The notes: generated from the letters alone by a model not told the origin. 64,000 bases of DNA from Pseudomonas chlororaphis subsp. chlororaphis (GCF_003945765.1 NZ_CP027712.1:3472001-3536000); one strand, 5' to 3'. Positions 17,630 to 27,202 are shown, counted from the stretch's first letter. Numbers and translations: made by a program.

Positions 17630-18086
17630 ATCGGCCATTCATGAACATACATCTGTGAACATGAGGCTCCCTACTCCCGCCAAAAACCCTAGCAATGATT
17701 GGAGGTTTCGATCACTCATGAACAGTAAATATCGCCCATAAGTTAAATGATGTATCTGCACACCCCGGCGCCATTCAGTTGCACCAATTGCGAAAAGCGC
17801 TTCGGCCGCTGAGAAATCATCTGCCGCAAGTGCCCTGCCTGCTCTATTACCCAACAACATCAGGCCTCCTGAGCTATAGAGCTGAGGCTAGCCTGACCAA
17901 TCTATTCTTAGATGACCGTTCTCGACCATCAAGGCCGAGGACGGTAAAGATATCCAAAACCCGCGACCCATCGAATCGCAAGGCTGTACCGTTTAGGTGA
18001 ACAGCATTGCGACCAGATAGTGGTTTTGCATAGGGGAAGTTCGCACCTATCGGAATGACACGCGCCCGCACGCCCTACAGTTCAAA
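17630..18086. other. Gene-free stretch between remnant and CapA-like gene
   Basis: 457 bases. Open frames at 17639-17860 and 17874-18071 show no recognisable family and no ribosome site. I see no repeat ends or terminator. Confidence 0.5.
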
Positions 18087-19739
18087 TCATTCCTGGATGT
18101 TTGAAATCGGAGACAGGATATCCTTCCACACCTTGTCATGTAAATGTGGCAGCTGACTCTTCTCCAGTTCAGTCAGGCCGTAACTATCCGGATTCTCCAG
18201 GACATCGGAGAACTTGACGATTCGGCAGTTGAAGCGATCGCCATCCAGTCTTTCATTAACAATATAGATAGGCAGTGTCCGTAGGTTGAACAGGCGAGTA
18301 GATCCGAGGGCTTTCCCAATGTTGAACTTTATAATGTAAGCAAGTTTTGAATTGCGGCTTTCTGGATGGTAACTGACAAAATCACCGAAAGCATAGACAA
18401 CCAATGCATCCTGTTTGCCCGGACGTGGTACAAGCTGCGCAGGCTGACTGACATGTGGGTGGTTACCGAAGATAGTGTCAACACCGCAGGCAATAACTTT
18501 ATGCGCGGCTTCAACAATACTGACGTGGGGATACATCTCGAACTCCCATCCCCAGTGGCAGTAGGCAATGATCCAATCCGCCCCCTTCGCTTTCGCTGCT
18601 GCTACCTGCTTCTCGATCAGTGAGTAATCGGGTGCTGGGTGGGCATCATTGAATCGCACCTCATTGGCGAGGTAAGGCTTGTCTGGGGGTACCTCGTGAC
18701 CATTGAGATCAAAGGTGTAAGCCAGCAAGCCGACCTTGATGCCGTTCTTCTCGACAACGACCACATCATCCTGCTCGGCCTGGCTCGCGGCGGTGCCGGA
18801 ATAGTAGGCGCCCGATTTTTTAAGAACCTCAAGGGTGGCGAGCACGCCCTCTTCTCCCCAGTCCATCGCATGGTTCGTTGCGGTGCTGAAGAAATTGATT
18901 TTCGCTTCGTCGCGGAACTTCTGGAACATCGCCTCGGACGTATTCATTCGGGCCGGTTTACCTGGATCCTGATCGCGCCCCACGGGCCTTTTCTTATTAA
19001 CGGTTGACTCAAGATTGGCACTAACGATGTCAGCGGTGCTGTAGAAGTCAATGATGTCGTCGAACAGGTGCGGTGTGTTTTCCGGCGTCAGGCAATCGAC
19101 CGCGAGCAAATCGCCTGCACATGAAACAGAGAAAGTGCGAACAGGCGGGTACGCGAATCCAGGGTCTATCGATGAGTCGTTCAGTTTGAAGAAATTTAAA
19201 ACCTGCGACGCGAAGAACTCTTCCAGCCCCGACTCTTTCTCGGCGACCTCAAGCTGATTGAACCAATAGCGGTAGAGCCACTTGACCTTCTGGAATGGAT
19301 TACCCGAAATTTCATACATACCCGTCTCTGGCTGCGGGTAGTGGAACTGCTTATAGAAAATGTAGCTCATCAGGAGAACCGCAAGCCTGGCCTGGTTGCG
19401 TTTATCCTTAAGGTAGTCTTTAAGTTCTTTGCGTTGATGAGGAGTGGGAAATACTGAATATCCAGGATGCGGATCCGGCAGTATTTCATCGAGCGCGATA
19501 CCTCCCTTTAACGTGGCAGGATCGGCCAGTACCGGCTGAATCTTCGCCCAGACTTTTTGCGGGCCAACTTCTGCAATCCAGCCGAAAAGCGCCCGAGCGT
19601 ATTCCTTCTCCTCAGGACTAATCGTCTCGACCATCTTCAGCTCGCCCTTCGCGACACGTTGAAGTGTGGCGACGACCTCACCATCATGCTTATCAAGACG
19701 GGTCGTGAGCTTCTGCATGAGCTCTCTTAAACCTTCCAT
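18087..19739 (-). CDS. CapA-family metallophosphatase-like protein with extra N-terminal domain
   Basis: 550 residues from ATG 19739 (GGAG eight bases upstream); an in-frame GTG at 19928 would add 63 residues. The C-terminal part, from about residue 203 (FSVSCAGDLLAVD), is a PGA_cap/CapA domain: NLESTV, TATNHAMDWGEEG, GLLAYTFDLNG, IAYCHWGWEFEMYP, GNHPHVSQPAQ and YAFGDFV are the conserved metal-site blocks. CapA proteins act in poly-gamma-glutamate capsule synthesis, but many stand alone as here. The first 200 residues (helical, LARLAVLLMSYIFYKQF-like stretch) match nothing I know. No signal peptide. Base use is AT-richer than neighbours, suggesting transfer. Confidence 0.85.
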   Translation of the reverse strand: MEGLRELMQKLTTRLDKHDGEVVATLQRVAKGELKMVETISPEEKEYARALFGWIAEVGPQKVWAKIQPVLADPATLKGGIALDEILPDPHPGYSVFPTPHQRKELKDYLKDKRNQARLAVLLMSYIFYKQFHYPQPETGMYEISGNPFQKVKWLYRYWFNQLEVAEKESGLEEFFASQVLNFFKLNDSSIDPGFAYPPVRTFSVSCAGDLLAVDCLTPENTPHLFDDIIDFYSTADIVSANLESTVNKKRPVGRDQDPGKPARMNTSEAMFQKFRDEAKINFFSTATNHAMDWGEEGVLATLEVLKKSGAYYSGTAASQAEQDDVVVVEKNGIKVGLLAYTFDLNGHEVPPDKPYLANEVRFNDAHPAPDYSLIEKQVAAAKAKGADWIIAYCHWGWEFEMYPHVSIVEAAHKVIACGVDTIFGNHPHVSQPAQLVPRPGKQDALVVYAFGDFVSYHPESRNSKLAYIIKFNIGKALGSTRLFNLRTLPIYIVNERLDGDRFNCRIVKFSDVLENPDSYGLTELEKSQLPHLHDKVWKDILSPISNIQE

Positions 19740-20079
19740 TAAATATGCTCCATTCTGAACATCCTGATTTGCTTGAGTGCGTATTCCACGGAAGGTAAGC
19801 ATCAGCTCCACACCATCGTGGTGTACGAATTCCAGAGACCCTTGCCATCTCAACGGCTTGGGTAGTCCAAATAGACAAAAACAACGTATTGAATTTAGGT
19901 CGACTAAATCAAGAATGTCCGACCTCACCTTTGGCTATAGGCATAAGTTTTTTTCAGAAGGCAGAATTTCAGCCGTCCCCTAGGATGCCAACGCAATGTT
20001 CTCAACAGTTACCCAGCGATGCGCCGTGTGGCGACTGCCCGCGGCCTTCCTAGCACAGCACGCCCAGGCGGAGAGCAGT
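19740..20079. other. Divergent region between CapA-like and DUF1302 genes
   Basis: 340 bases. On the reverse strand the CapA frame stays open to 19928 and could be coding. On the forward strand the DUF1302 frame is open from 19996. Promoters of both genes should lie here, but I see no clear -35/-10 or operator. Confidence 0.4.
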
Positions 20080-21909
20080 ATGAACATAACAACAAAAGGC
20101 GCAGGGGCTATGCTCCCCCATGCTCTGGCACTGGCTACAACCCTTGCAGCGCTACCTGCACAGGCTGTTAATTTCAACATCGGGGAAATCGAGGGTCGGC
20201 TCGACTCATCGCTGACCTTCGGTACCAGTTGGGCAATGGATAAAGCCGACGCCAAGTTCGTCGGCAAAGCCAACGGTGGCAAGGCGTCCAGCAGCACCAG
20301 TGACGACGGCCGTCTCAACTTCAAGCGAGGCGAGACCTTTTCGAAAATCTTCAAAGGCCTGCATGACCTGCAACTGAGCTACGGCGAAACTGGCGTCTTC
20401 ATGCGTGGCAAGTACTGGTACGACTTTGAACTGAAGGATGAGCATCGCCCGCTCTATGACATCGATGACAGTGGTCGCGACAATGCCGCCCAGGCCTCGG
20501 GCGTCGAGTTGCTGGATGCGTTCGTCTACCACAACTACCTATTGGGCGACCTGCCCGGCAGCGTGCGTGCCGGCAAGCAAGTGGTGAGCTGGGGTGAGAG
20601 CACCTTTATCGGCAACGGCATCAATGCCATCAACCCTGCCGACGTTGCCGCACTGCGCCGTCCTGGCTCGGAAATCAAGGAAGGACTGATCCCGGTGAAT
20701 ATGCTGTATGTCACCCAGGGGCTGACTGAAAACCTGTCGGTGGAGGCCTTCTACCAGCTGGAATGGGAAAAAACAGTCCTGGATAACTGCGGCACCTTCT
20801 TCGGCGGCGATACCGCCCCCAAGGGCTGCAACTACGGGATGACAACCAACGGCAGCGACTTCAAGCGCGATGATGCCACCTATGGCTGGGTACCCCGTGG
20901 CGCGGATCGGGACGCTCGTGACAGTGGCCAGTTCGGCGTGGCGCTGCGCTGGCTGGTGCCGGAGCTGAACGATACCGAGTTCGGTTTCTATGCCCTGAAT
21001 TATCACAGCCGCACACCGGAAAGCATGTGGACTGCCAGCAATGCCAGCAGCCCCGGAGCGATTCTCGGCGCACCGGGCGCATCGACCGCCAGTTATTACC
21101 TGGACTATCCGGAAGATATCCATCTTTACGGCATCAGCTTCGCCACCACTACGCCCGACGGCACCGCGCTGTCCGGCGAGATCAGCCACCGGCCGAACAT
21201 GCCACTGGCACTCAACGGCATAGATGTTTCCACATCGGCGAGTGTTGGTCGGCTCTACACCCTGGGCGGGATGAACGGCCTGGCAATCTTCGACACCGAC
21301 TGGGCCGACAGCCGCTATCGCAGCCTGGTACAGGGTTACAAGCGCATGCCCTTCACCCAGGCCCAGATCAGTGCCGTACACACATTCGATCAGGTGCTGG
21401 GAGGCGACCGCCTGACGCTAATCGGCGAAGTCGGCTACAGCCATATCGGCAACCTCGGCTCGACCGACGGCTCCGACCTGCGTTTCGGCCGCAGCAGCGT
21501 ATTCGGCATGGGGTCGCTGCCTTCGTCTGCCGTTGCCACCCTCCCGGGCGTCGGCAGTGTACGCGGTAACCGCATGTGTACGGCGGTGCTCAATACCGCC
21601 AACCCCGGCCAGTGCACCGACAAGGGTTTCTTCACCCAGAAATCCTGGGGTTACCGCCTGCGCGCCGCGCTTGATTTCAACGACGCCATCGCCGGCATCA
21701 ACCTCAAGCCCAACCTGGCGTTCGCTCACGACGTCGAGGGCTATGGCCCGACCTTCACCGAAGGCAACAAGTCGGTAAGCGTCGGCCTGGATGCCGACTA
21801 CCTGTCCAAATACACCGCCAGCCTGAGTTATACCGACTACTTCGGTGGTGACTTTAACACCAACACTGACCGCGATTTCCTCGCCTTCAGCGTCGGCATG
21901 AATTTCTGA
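20080..21909 (+). CDS. DUF1302 family outer-membrane protein (second copy)
   Basis: 609 residues from ATG 20080 (GGAGAG upstream), giving a signal peptide ALALATTLAALPAQA cut before VNFNIGE. EIEGRLDSSLTFGTSWAM is the DUF1302 opening, and AGKQVVSWGESTFIGNGINAINPAD matches the corresponding part of the 8816 copy. The end, DFLAFSVGMNF, has the C-terminal Phe of outer-membrane barrels. It forms an operon with the DUF1329 gene 11 bases downstream, in the reverse gene order to the first pair. The neighbouring M20 amidohydrolase suggests a substrate with an amide bond. Confidence 0.92.
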   Translation: MNITTKGAGAMLPHALALATTLAALPAQAVNFNIGEIEGRLDSSLTFGTSWAMDKADAKFVGKANGGKASSSTSDDGRLNFKRGETFSKIFKGLHDLQLSYGETGVFMRGKYWYDFELKDEHRPLYDIDDSGRDNAAQASGVELLDAFVYHNYLLGDLPGSVRAGKQVVSWGESTFIGNGINAINPADVAALRRPGSEIKEGLIPVNMLYVTQGLTENLSVEAFYQLEWEKTVLDNCGTFFGGDTAPKGCNYGMTTNGSDFKRDDATYGWVPRGADRDARDSGQFGVALRWLVPELNDTEFGFYALNYHSRTPESMWTASNASSPGAILGAPGASTASYYLDYPEDIHLYGISFATTTPDGTALSGEISHRPNMPLALNGIDVSTSASVGRLYTLGGMNGLAIFDTDWADSRYRSLVQGYKRMPFTQAQISAVHTFDQVLGGDRLTLIGEVGYSHIGNLGSTDGSDLRFGRSSVFGMGSLPSSAVATLPGVGSVRGNRMCTAVLNTANPGQCTDKGFFTQKSWGYRLRAALDFNDAIAGINLKPNLAFAHDVEGYGPTFTEGNKSVSVGLDADYLSKYTASLSYTDYFGGDFNTNTDRDFLAFSVGMNF

Positions 21910-21920
21910 GGGTTATACAC

Positions 21921-23297
21921 ATGACGTTCTCCCCATACCTTTTACAACCCTTGCGTGCAGGCGGCCTGTGCTTGGGTTTGTTGCTGACTCACCAGGCGCT
22001 GGCTGCCGCACCGACAGAGCAGATCGCTCGACTGGGCAAGGACCTTACGCCAATCGGTGCGGAACAGGCCGGCAATGCCAACGGCAGCATCCCGGCATGG
22101 ACCGGCGGCATCGGTCGGAACGCCGGCCAGCGTGACGCCAATGGCTTCCTCAGCGACCCCTTTGCGGCAGACCAGCCCCTGTTCACCATCACTGCTGCCA
22201 ATGTCGCGCAGTATCAGGACAAGCTGACCCCCGGCCAGCTCGCCCTGTTCAAACGCTACCCACAGACCTACCGCATCCCGGTTTATCCAACCCGGCGCTC
22301 GGTCAGCCTGCCTCAGGACTATCTCGACACCAGCCGCATCAATGCCGCCAAGACTCAACTGGCAGAAGGCGGCAACGGTTTGCAGAACTTCCACAGCGGT
22401 GGCCTGCCTTTTGCCGTGGCGCAGAATGGCCTGGAAGTGATCTGGAACCACATCGGTCGCTACCGTGGGCTGGCCTTCCAGCGTAGGGTGGTGCAGGCGT
22501 CGCCGCAGACCAATGGCACCTTTACCCCGAGCCAGATCGAGCAGCAACTGGCCTACCCGGTCGGTCTGATTGACTATGCCCCACAGGAGATGGCCAACAT
22601 CCTCTACTTCTACCGCGAAGAGTTCCTTTCCCCGGCGCGCCTGGCCGGTGGTGTGCTGCTGGTGCACGAAACCATCAACCAGGTCGAGGAACCGCGCATG
22701 GCCTGGCAGTACAACGCCGGTCAACGCCGTGTACGCCGCGCGCCGCAGATTGCCTATGACAGCCCCGGGGCCGAAGGCATGCGCACCATGGATGATTTCG
22801 ACATGTTCAATGGCTCGCCGGATCGCTTCGACTGGCAACTGGTGGGCAAGAAGGAGATGTACATTCCCTACAACAGCTACAAGATGGGCTCACCCAAGCT
22901 GAAGTACAGCGACATCATCCAGCCGGGCCACCTCAACCCCGAGCATGCCCGCTATGAACTGCACCGGGTCTGGCATGTTAGAGGCACCCTCAAGGAAGGT
23001 CAGCGCCACATCTACTCGCGCCGGGATCTGTTCATCGACGAGGACAGCTGGCAAGCCGCCGAAGCCGATGCCTATGACGGCCGTGGACAGCTGTGGCGCG
23101 TCTCTGAAGGCCACGGCATTTTCTTCTACGACCAGCAGGTGCCGCAGTTCAGCGCCGAAACGCATTACGACGTACTGTCCGGGCGCTACGCGGTCAGCGC
23201 GTTGTACAACGAGCAGCCGAACGCCTACCAGTTCGGTGTGCAGTACAGCCGCAAGCAATTCACGCCCAATGCCCTGCGCGCCGCTGGTATTCGTTGA
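21921..23297 (+). CDS. DUF1329 family protein (second copy)
   Basis: 458 residues from ATG 21921, with a signal peptide (LRAGGLCLGLLLTHQALA, cut before AAP). Blocks LTPIGAEQAGNANGSIPAW, PGQLALFKRYPQTYRIPVYPTRRS, RRVRRAPQIAYD, FDWQLVGKKEMYIPYN and YELHRVWHVRG are shared with the 7370 protein, though overall the copies are well diverged. It should be a periplasmic or outer-membrane-attached partner of the DUF1302 barrel encoded just upstream. Confidence 0.92.
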   Translation: MTFSPYLLQPLRAGGLCLGLLLTHQALAAAPTEQIARLGKDLTPIGAEQAGNANGSIPAWTGGIGRNAGQRDANGFLSDPFAADQPLFTITAANVAQYQDKLTPGQLALFKRYPQTYRIPVYPTRRSVSLPQDYLDTSRINAAKTQLAEGGNGLQNFHSGGLPFAVAQNGLEVIWNHIGRYRGLAFQRRVVQASPQTNGTFTPSQIEQQLAYPVGLIDYAPQEMANILYFYREEFLSPARLAGGVLLVHETINQVEEPRMAWQYNAGQRRVRRAPQIAYDSPGAEGMRTMDDFDMFNGSPDRFDWQLVGKKEMYIPYNSYKMGSPKLKYSDIIQPGHLNPEHARYELHRVWHVRGTLKEGQRHIYSRRDLFIDEDSWQAAEADAYDGRGQLWRVSEGHGIFFYDQQVPQFSAETHYDVLSGRYAVSALYNEQPNAYQFGVQYSRKQFTPNALRAAGIR

Positions 23298-23324
23298 ACA
23301 CAGCACTTCGCGCGCCACACCCTA

Positions 23325-23348
23325 CGGCGGCCTTCTGGCCGCCGCTTT
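23325..23348 (+). terminator. Probable intrinsic terminator after DUF1329
   Basis: Perfect 8-bp stem CGGCGGCC-TTCT-GGCCGCCG followed by CTTTCT. The T-tract is short, so strength is uncertain. Confidence 0.65.
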
Positions 23349-23467
23349 CTCCCGCCGGTGCAGCACTCGGCAAGCATTCAGAACCCGCACCTGTATCATC
23401 TCGCCACCCCGACGTGCGTTTTTGCTTTAAATTCCGTCTATTACTCTGAATAGGCGAGGCGTTCCCC

Positions 23468-24391
23468 ATGAAGCTGCACCAACTGCGCGCCATCGTCGCC
23501 ATCTGTGAAAGCGGCAGCATCCAAGAAGCTTCGCGCCTGCTGCATATTTCTCAACCCGCGCTGTCCAAGGGCATCAAGGAGCTTGAGGCGGAGCTTGGCG
23601 TTCCCCTGCTGGTACGCTCCAACCGCGGCATTACGGTCACCGATTATGGCGAACGCCTGGTTAAACGCGCCCGCCTGGTACTCCAGGAAGTACGCCGCGC
23701 CCGTGAAGAGATCGACACGCTCAAGGGGGTGATGGATGGCAAGCTCGCTATTGGCGTATCACCGGTCACTCCCAGCCAGCAGTTCGTGAGCAGCCTCAAC
23801 CGTTACCGCAAGCGCTTCCCCAAGGTCCAGGTGCAGATCCATGAACTGCGTCCCTCCAAGTTGATGGAAGGACTGCGCGAGGGACAACTTGATCTGGTAC
23901 TGACGTCGCTGCCGGAAGCCCGCAGCTCCGATGGTTTCCACTGGACTGCGCTGTACGAACAAGCCACCGTACTGGCCGTACGCAAAGATCACCCCATGCG
24001 TCATGCCCGCTCATTGAATGAATTGAAAGGGCAGGATTGGCTGCTGCAGGAGTCACTCGAGCAATCGAAGATCGGACAGATGCTCAGCGAACACGGCATC
24101 GCCAGGCCAGACAACATCATCGAATGCGCCTCGGTGGTGCTGTACGCAGAACTGGCAGCCAGCAGCGATGCCATCAGCTACTGGTCGGTCCGCGTGCTGG
24201 AGCTGACCCAGCGACTGTTCAACAACCTGGAAATTCTGCAGATTGTCGAACCCGTCCCCTTGATGAATATCTCCCTGGTCTGCCGGGATCAGGAACTGAT
24301 GACGCGCGAAGCCAAGACGCTGGCCGATGAGCTGGTGTACGCCTACACGAACCCGCATGCAGCCAAGTGCAGTGGACTGTTCAGCGACTGA
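23468..24391 (+). CDS. LysR-family transcriptional regulator
   Basis: 307 residues from ATG 23468. The winged HTH is canonical: MKLHQLRAIVAICESGSIQEASRLLHISQPALSKGIKELEAELG, with the S-Q-P-A-L-S recognition helix. The effector domain from about residue 90 (GKLAIGVSP) is the usual LysR substrate-binding fold, of the type found in CysB/TsaR-like regulators. It sits between the DUF1302/1329 pair and the amidohydrolase/MFS pair, all on one strand, and likely controls them. No clear T-N11-A box was found in the 170 bases upstream. Confidence 0.92.
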   Translation: MKLHQLRAIVAICESGSIQEASRLLHISQPALSKGIKELEAELGVPLLVRSNRGITVTDYGERLVKRARLVLQEVRRAREEIDTLKGVMDGKLAIGVSPVTPSQQFVSSLNRYRKRFPKVQVQIHELRPSKLMEGLREGQLDLVLTSLPEARSSDGFHWTALYEQATVLAVRKDHPMRHARSLNELKGQDWLLQESLEQSKIGQMLSEHGIARPDNIIECASVVLYAELAASSDAISYWSVRVLELTQRLFNNLEILQIVEPVPLMNISLVCRDQELMTREAKTLADELVYAYTNPHAAKCSGLFSD

Positions 24392-24439
24392 CCCCGCCAT
24401 GGCGTGATCACGCCTCCCGCAAACGCCCCTCATTGCATC

Positions 24440-24462
24440 CCGGGCGGCACTGGGCCGCCCGG
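24440..24462 (+). terminator. GC-rich stem-loop after the LysR gene
   Basis: Perfect 9-bp stem CCGGGCGGC-N5-GCCGCCCGG in the gap between the LysR gene and the amidohydrolase. There is no T-run, so it may be a transcript-end or processing hairpin and not a terminator. Confidence 0.4.
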
Positions 24463-24569
24463 TGCCTGCATAACCAAAACCGATACGCATGCGCAGAGGT
24501 GATTATTCAGCGCTCGGTGCCTGCGGCATGCTGCTCCGTACCTATCGCCGTCACCTCCAAGGTTGTCCT

Positions 24570-25760
24570 ATGAATCCGATTCAACCCGCGTTGATCCCGC
24601 AGATCCTCGCCTCGCAAAGTGAGTTCGCCCAGATTCGCCAGCGTATCCACCAGCATCCTGAATTGGGCTTTGAAGAGCAGCGCACCAGCCAGTTGGTGGC
24701 CACGTACCTGCGCCAATGGGGTTACAGCGTGCACACTCGCATTGGCGGTACAGGCGTGGTGGGCGTGCTGAAATGTGGCAACAGCAGCAAGAGCATCGGC
24801 ATTCGCGCCGACATGGATGCCCTGCCGATTCACGAAGAAAGTGGCGTGCCTTATTGCAGCCAGCAGGCCGGCAAGATGCACGCCTGTGGCCACGACGGTC
24901 ATACCGCCATCCTGCTCTGCGCGGCCCGCTACCTGGCCGAGACACAGCAGTTCGACGGCACCCTTAACCTGATTTTCCAGCCAGCCGAAGAAACCCTCGG
25001 CGGGGCCAAACGGATGATCGAGGAGGGTTTGTTTCAACGTTTCCCCTGTGACGCCGTCTACGCCCTGCACAATATGCCAGGCCTGCCGGTGGGCATATTC
25101 CTTACCCAGGCCGGAGCCATGAGCGCCTCATCCGATGTGGCGACCATCCGCCTCATTGGTGTTGGGGGGCACGGTGCAATGCCGCACAAGGCCAAGGACC
25201 CGGTAGTGGCCTCTGCTGAACTGGTGTTGGCTCTGCAGTCGATTGTTGCGCGTAATGTGCCAGCCGGCGAAGTGGGCGTGGTCACCGTCGGTTCGCTGCA
25301 GTCTGGCGAGGCACACAACGTGATCCCGGACGTCGCCACGTTGAAGATCAGCGTGCGCTCGACCAATCCGGATATTCGCAAACTGCTGCGCAAACGCATT
25401 ACCGAAATCAGCCAGGGTGTGGCGCAGGGCCACGGCCTGACCCTGGACCTGCATTACGACGAGCGCATAGGCGTACTGCTTAATACTGTCAAAGAGACCA
25501 CCCTGCTGCAGAACGTGGCGCGCGAGCTAGTCGGCGAGCAGTCGGTGCTGACCACAGTACCCAGCGGCTACCTGGGCAGTGAGGACTTCGCCGCCATGCT
25601 CGAGGTACGCCCTGGTTGCTACATCGTTCTGGGCAATGGCAACAGCGGCCCGAGCGGTTGTATGGTGCACAATCCCGGTTATGACTTTAACGACCAGGCG
25701 ATCCCCTTCGGTGCCAGTCTCTGGGCACGCCTGGTCGAAACCTACCTGAGCGAGGCCTGA
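24570..25760 (+). CDS. M20D-family amidohydrolase (hippurate hydrolase-like)
   Basis: 396 residues; I use the ATG at 24570 (MNPIQPAL, AAGGTTG upstream) although the frame is open from 24489. Metal ligands are clear: HACGHDGHT at about 104-112 (the Cys-x-His pair of M20D enzymes) and the QPAEE glutamates at about 140-141. The dimerisation-domain loop GHGAMPHKAKDPV and the final GSEDFA metal site are also present. This group hydrolyses N-acyl amino acids (hippurate, indole-3-acetyl or fatty-acyl conjugates) in the cytoplasm. With DUF1302/1329 upstream and an MFS gene four bases downstream, a hydrophobic N-acyl amino acid is a reasonable guess. Confidence 0.92.
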   Translation: MNPIQPALIPQILASQSEFAQIRQRIHQHPELGFEEQRTSQLVATYLRQWGYSVHTRIGGTGVVGVLKCGNSSKSIGIRADMDALPIHEESGVPYCSQQAGKMHACGHDGHTAILLCAARYLAETQQFDGTLNLIFQPAEETLGGAKRMIEEGLFQRFPCDAVYALHNMPGLPVGIFLTQAGAMSASSDVATIRLIGVGGHGAMPHKAKDPVVASAELVLALQSIVARNVPAGEVGVVTVGSLQSGEAHNVIPDVATLKISVRSTNPDIRKLLRKRITEISQGVAQGHGLTLDLHYDERIGVLLNTVKETTLLQNVARELVGEQSVLTTVPSGYLGSEDFAAMLEVRPGCYIVLGNGNSGPSGCMVHNPGYDFNDQAIPFGASLWARLVETYLSEA

Positions 25761-25764
25761 GCCA

Positions 25765-27060
25765 ATGCAGCCCCCTTCCGACCACCGTCGCGGCCTGATC
25801 GTCCTGATGCTCATGGCGGTGATGGTCATCAGCGTACTGGACAAGACCATCTTCGCCTTCGCCGGCCCACAGATCATCGACGAACTGCGGTTATCGCCGG
25901 AGCAGTTCGGCTTTATCGGCAGTGCGTTCTTTTTTCTCTACTCGGTCTCTGGCGTGCTGGTCGGCTTTCTTGCCAACCGCCTGCCGAGTCGCTGGATTCT
26001 CTCCGGCATGTCAGTAGTCTGGATGGCCGCCCAATTGCTCACCGCCATCAGCACCAGCTTCTATGCCCTGGTCGCCAGCCGCATGCTGCTCGGTGCCGGT
26101 TGTGGCCCAGGTACGGCGGTGACCCAGCACGCCTGCTTCAAGTGGTACGCCCCGCGCGAGCGAGTCCAGCCCGCCGCCTGGACTCAAGTGGCGATCATGG
26201 TCGGAGCCATCGCCGGAGCACTGTCGCTACCACTACTGATCGAGCATATGGGCTGGCGGGTTGGTTACCTGATCCTTGCTGGTATCGGCCTGGTCTGGCT
26301 GGTCATCTGGCTGCTGATTGGCCGCGAGGGCCAGCATGACGATACGATCACTGGGGGGCGCGGTGTTGCCCCCTATCGCCACCTGCTGCTCAACCGCACT
26401 TTCGTGTTCATCACACTGGCCGGATTCTGCACCTACCTACCCACCGCACTGATCTACAGCTGGGTGCCGACCTATCTGCAGAAAGGCCTGCAGATGACCC
26501 CGATGCAATCCGGCTATGTGGTGATGGCTGCCACGGTCGGCGTGATCTTTCTCAATCTGGCAGTGTCCAGCCTGTCGCAGCGTGCTCTCAAGCATGGGGC
26601 CAGCGTACGCATGGCGATGGCCGTGCCACCAGCAGTGGCCTGCCTGATCGGCGGCGTAGCGCTGAGCCTGATGGGCTTCGTCGAGCAGGGCCTGTATAGC
26701 ACCATGGCCCTGTACCTGGTGGGCGGGGTCGTGGTGAACCTTGTGCCAGCCTTTGCCAACTCCATCATCGCCTACATTGCCCCGCCCAGGCAGCGCGGCA
26801 GCATGCTGGCCATCCACATCGGCCTGCTGACCAGCGCCGGCATGCTCGCCCCGCACATGGTCGGGCAGGCCATCGGCTGGAAAGGTGGCGATCTGGTCAA
26901 AGGCTTCGAACTTAGCATCGGCCTGTTCGGCATCGCCCTGTTGGTCGGCGGCCTGCTGGCTCTGCGCCTGGTCAACCCCGAGCACAGTCGCCAGGAGCTG
27001 ACCACCCTCACCTCAAACGCTTCTTCGTCCATTCGCGAGCCGGCAGCAAGCCAGGCCTAA
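25765..27060 (+). CDS. MFS transporter
   Basis: 431 residues, start four bases after the amidohydrolase stop. Twelve hydrophobic segments are visible, with the loop-2/3 region GFLANRLPSRWIL in the place of the MFS G-x-x-x-D-R-x-G-R-R motif, and RMLLGAGCGPGTAV in TM4. The N-terminus VISVLDKTIFAFAGPQIIDEL is typical of ACS and related organic-anion carriers. Coupled to the amidohydrolase, it probably imports the conjugate or exports a product. The long C-terminal tail is rich in Ser and Thr. Confidence 0.9.
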   Translation: MQPPSDHRRGLIVLMLMAVMVISVLDKTIFAFAGPQIIDELRLSPEQFGFIGSAFFFLYSVSGVLVGFLANRLPSRWILSGMSVVWMAAQLLTAISTSFYALVASRMLLGAGCGPGTAVTQHACFKWYAPRERVQPAAWTQVAIMVGAIAGALSLPLLIEHMGWRVGYLILAGIGLVWLVIWLLIGREGQHDDTITGGRGVAPYRHLLLNRTFVFITLAGFCTYLPTALIYSWVPTYLQKGLQMTPMQSGYVVMAATVGVIFLNLAVSSLSQRALKHGASVRMAMAVPPAVACLIGGVALSLMGFVEQGLYSTMALYLVGGVVVNLVPAFANSIIAYIAPPRQRGSMLAIHIGLLTSAGMLAPHMVGQAIGWKGGDLVKGFELSIGLFGIALLVGGLLALRLVNPEHSRQELTTLTSNASSSIREPAASQA

Positions 27061-27061
27061 T

Positions 27062-27202
27062 TCAGGAAGGCACTTCATGCTTCATTACATCCCGAGCGGC
27101 ATGGCGTAACTCATCCAGAAATTTCCGACGCTGCTGCGGGCGGCCAGCGAGCAATGACAGATCCAGGGATGGCAAGGCGGTGATGTCCAGCGAGTACGAC
27201 AT
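27062..27202 (-). pseudogene. N-terminal stump of a 2-oxoglutarate/Fe(II) oxygenase (IPNS family)
   Basis: 46 codons from ATG 27202, with GGGAG six bases upstream, reading LDITALPSLDLSLLAGRPQQ then RRKFLDELRHAARDV. This is the opening of isopenicillin-N-synthase-like oxygenases (LPVIDLS...LxxELRxAARDVGFFYL...), but the frame leaves the family after AARDV and stops six residues later. The catalytic domain is gone. The start region is intact, so the loss was downstream of it. Too short for most gene callers. Confidence 0.55.
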
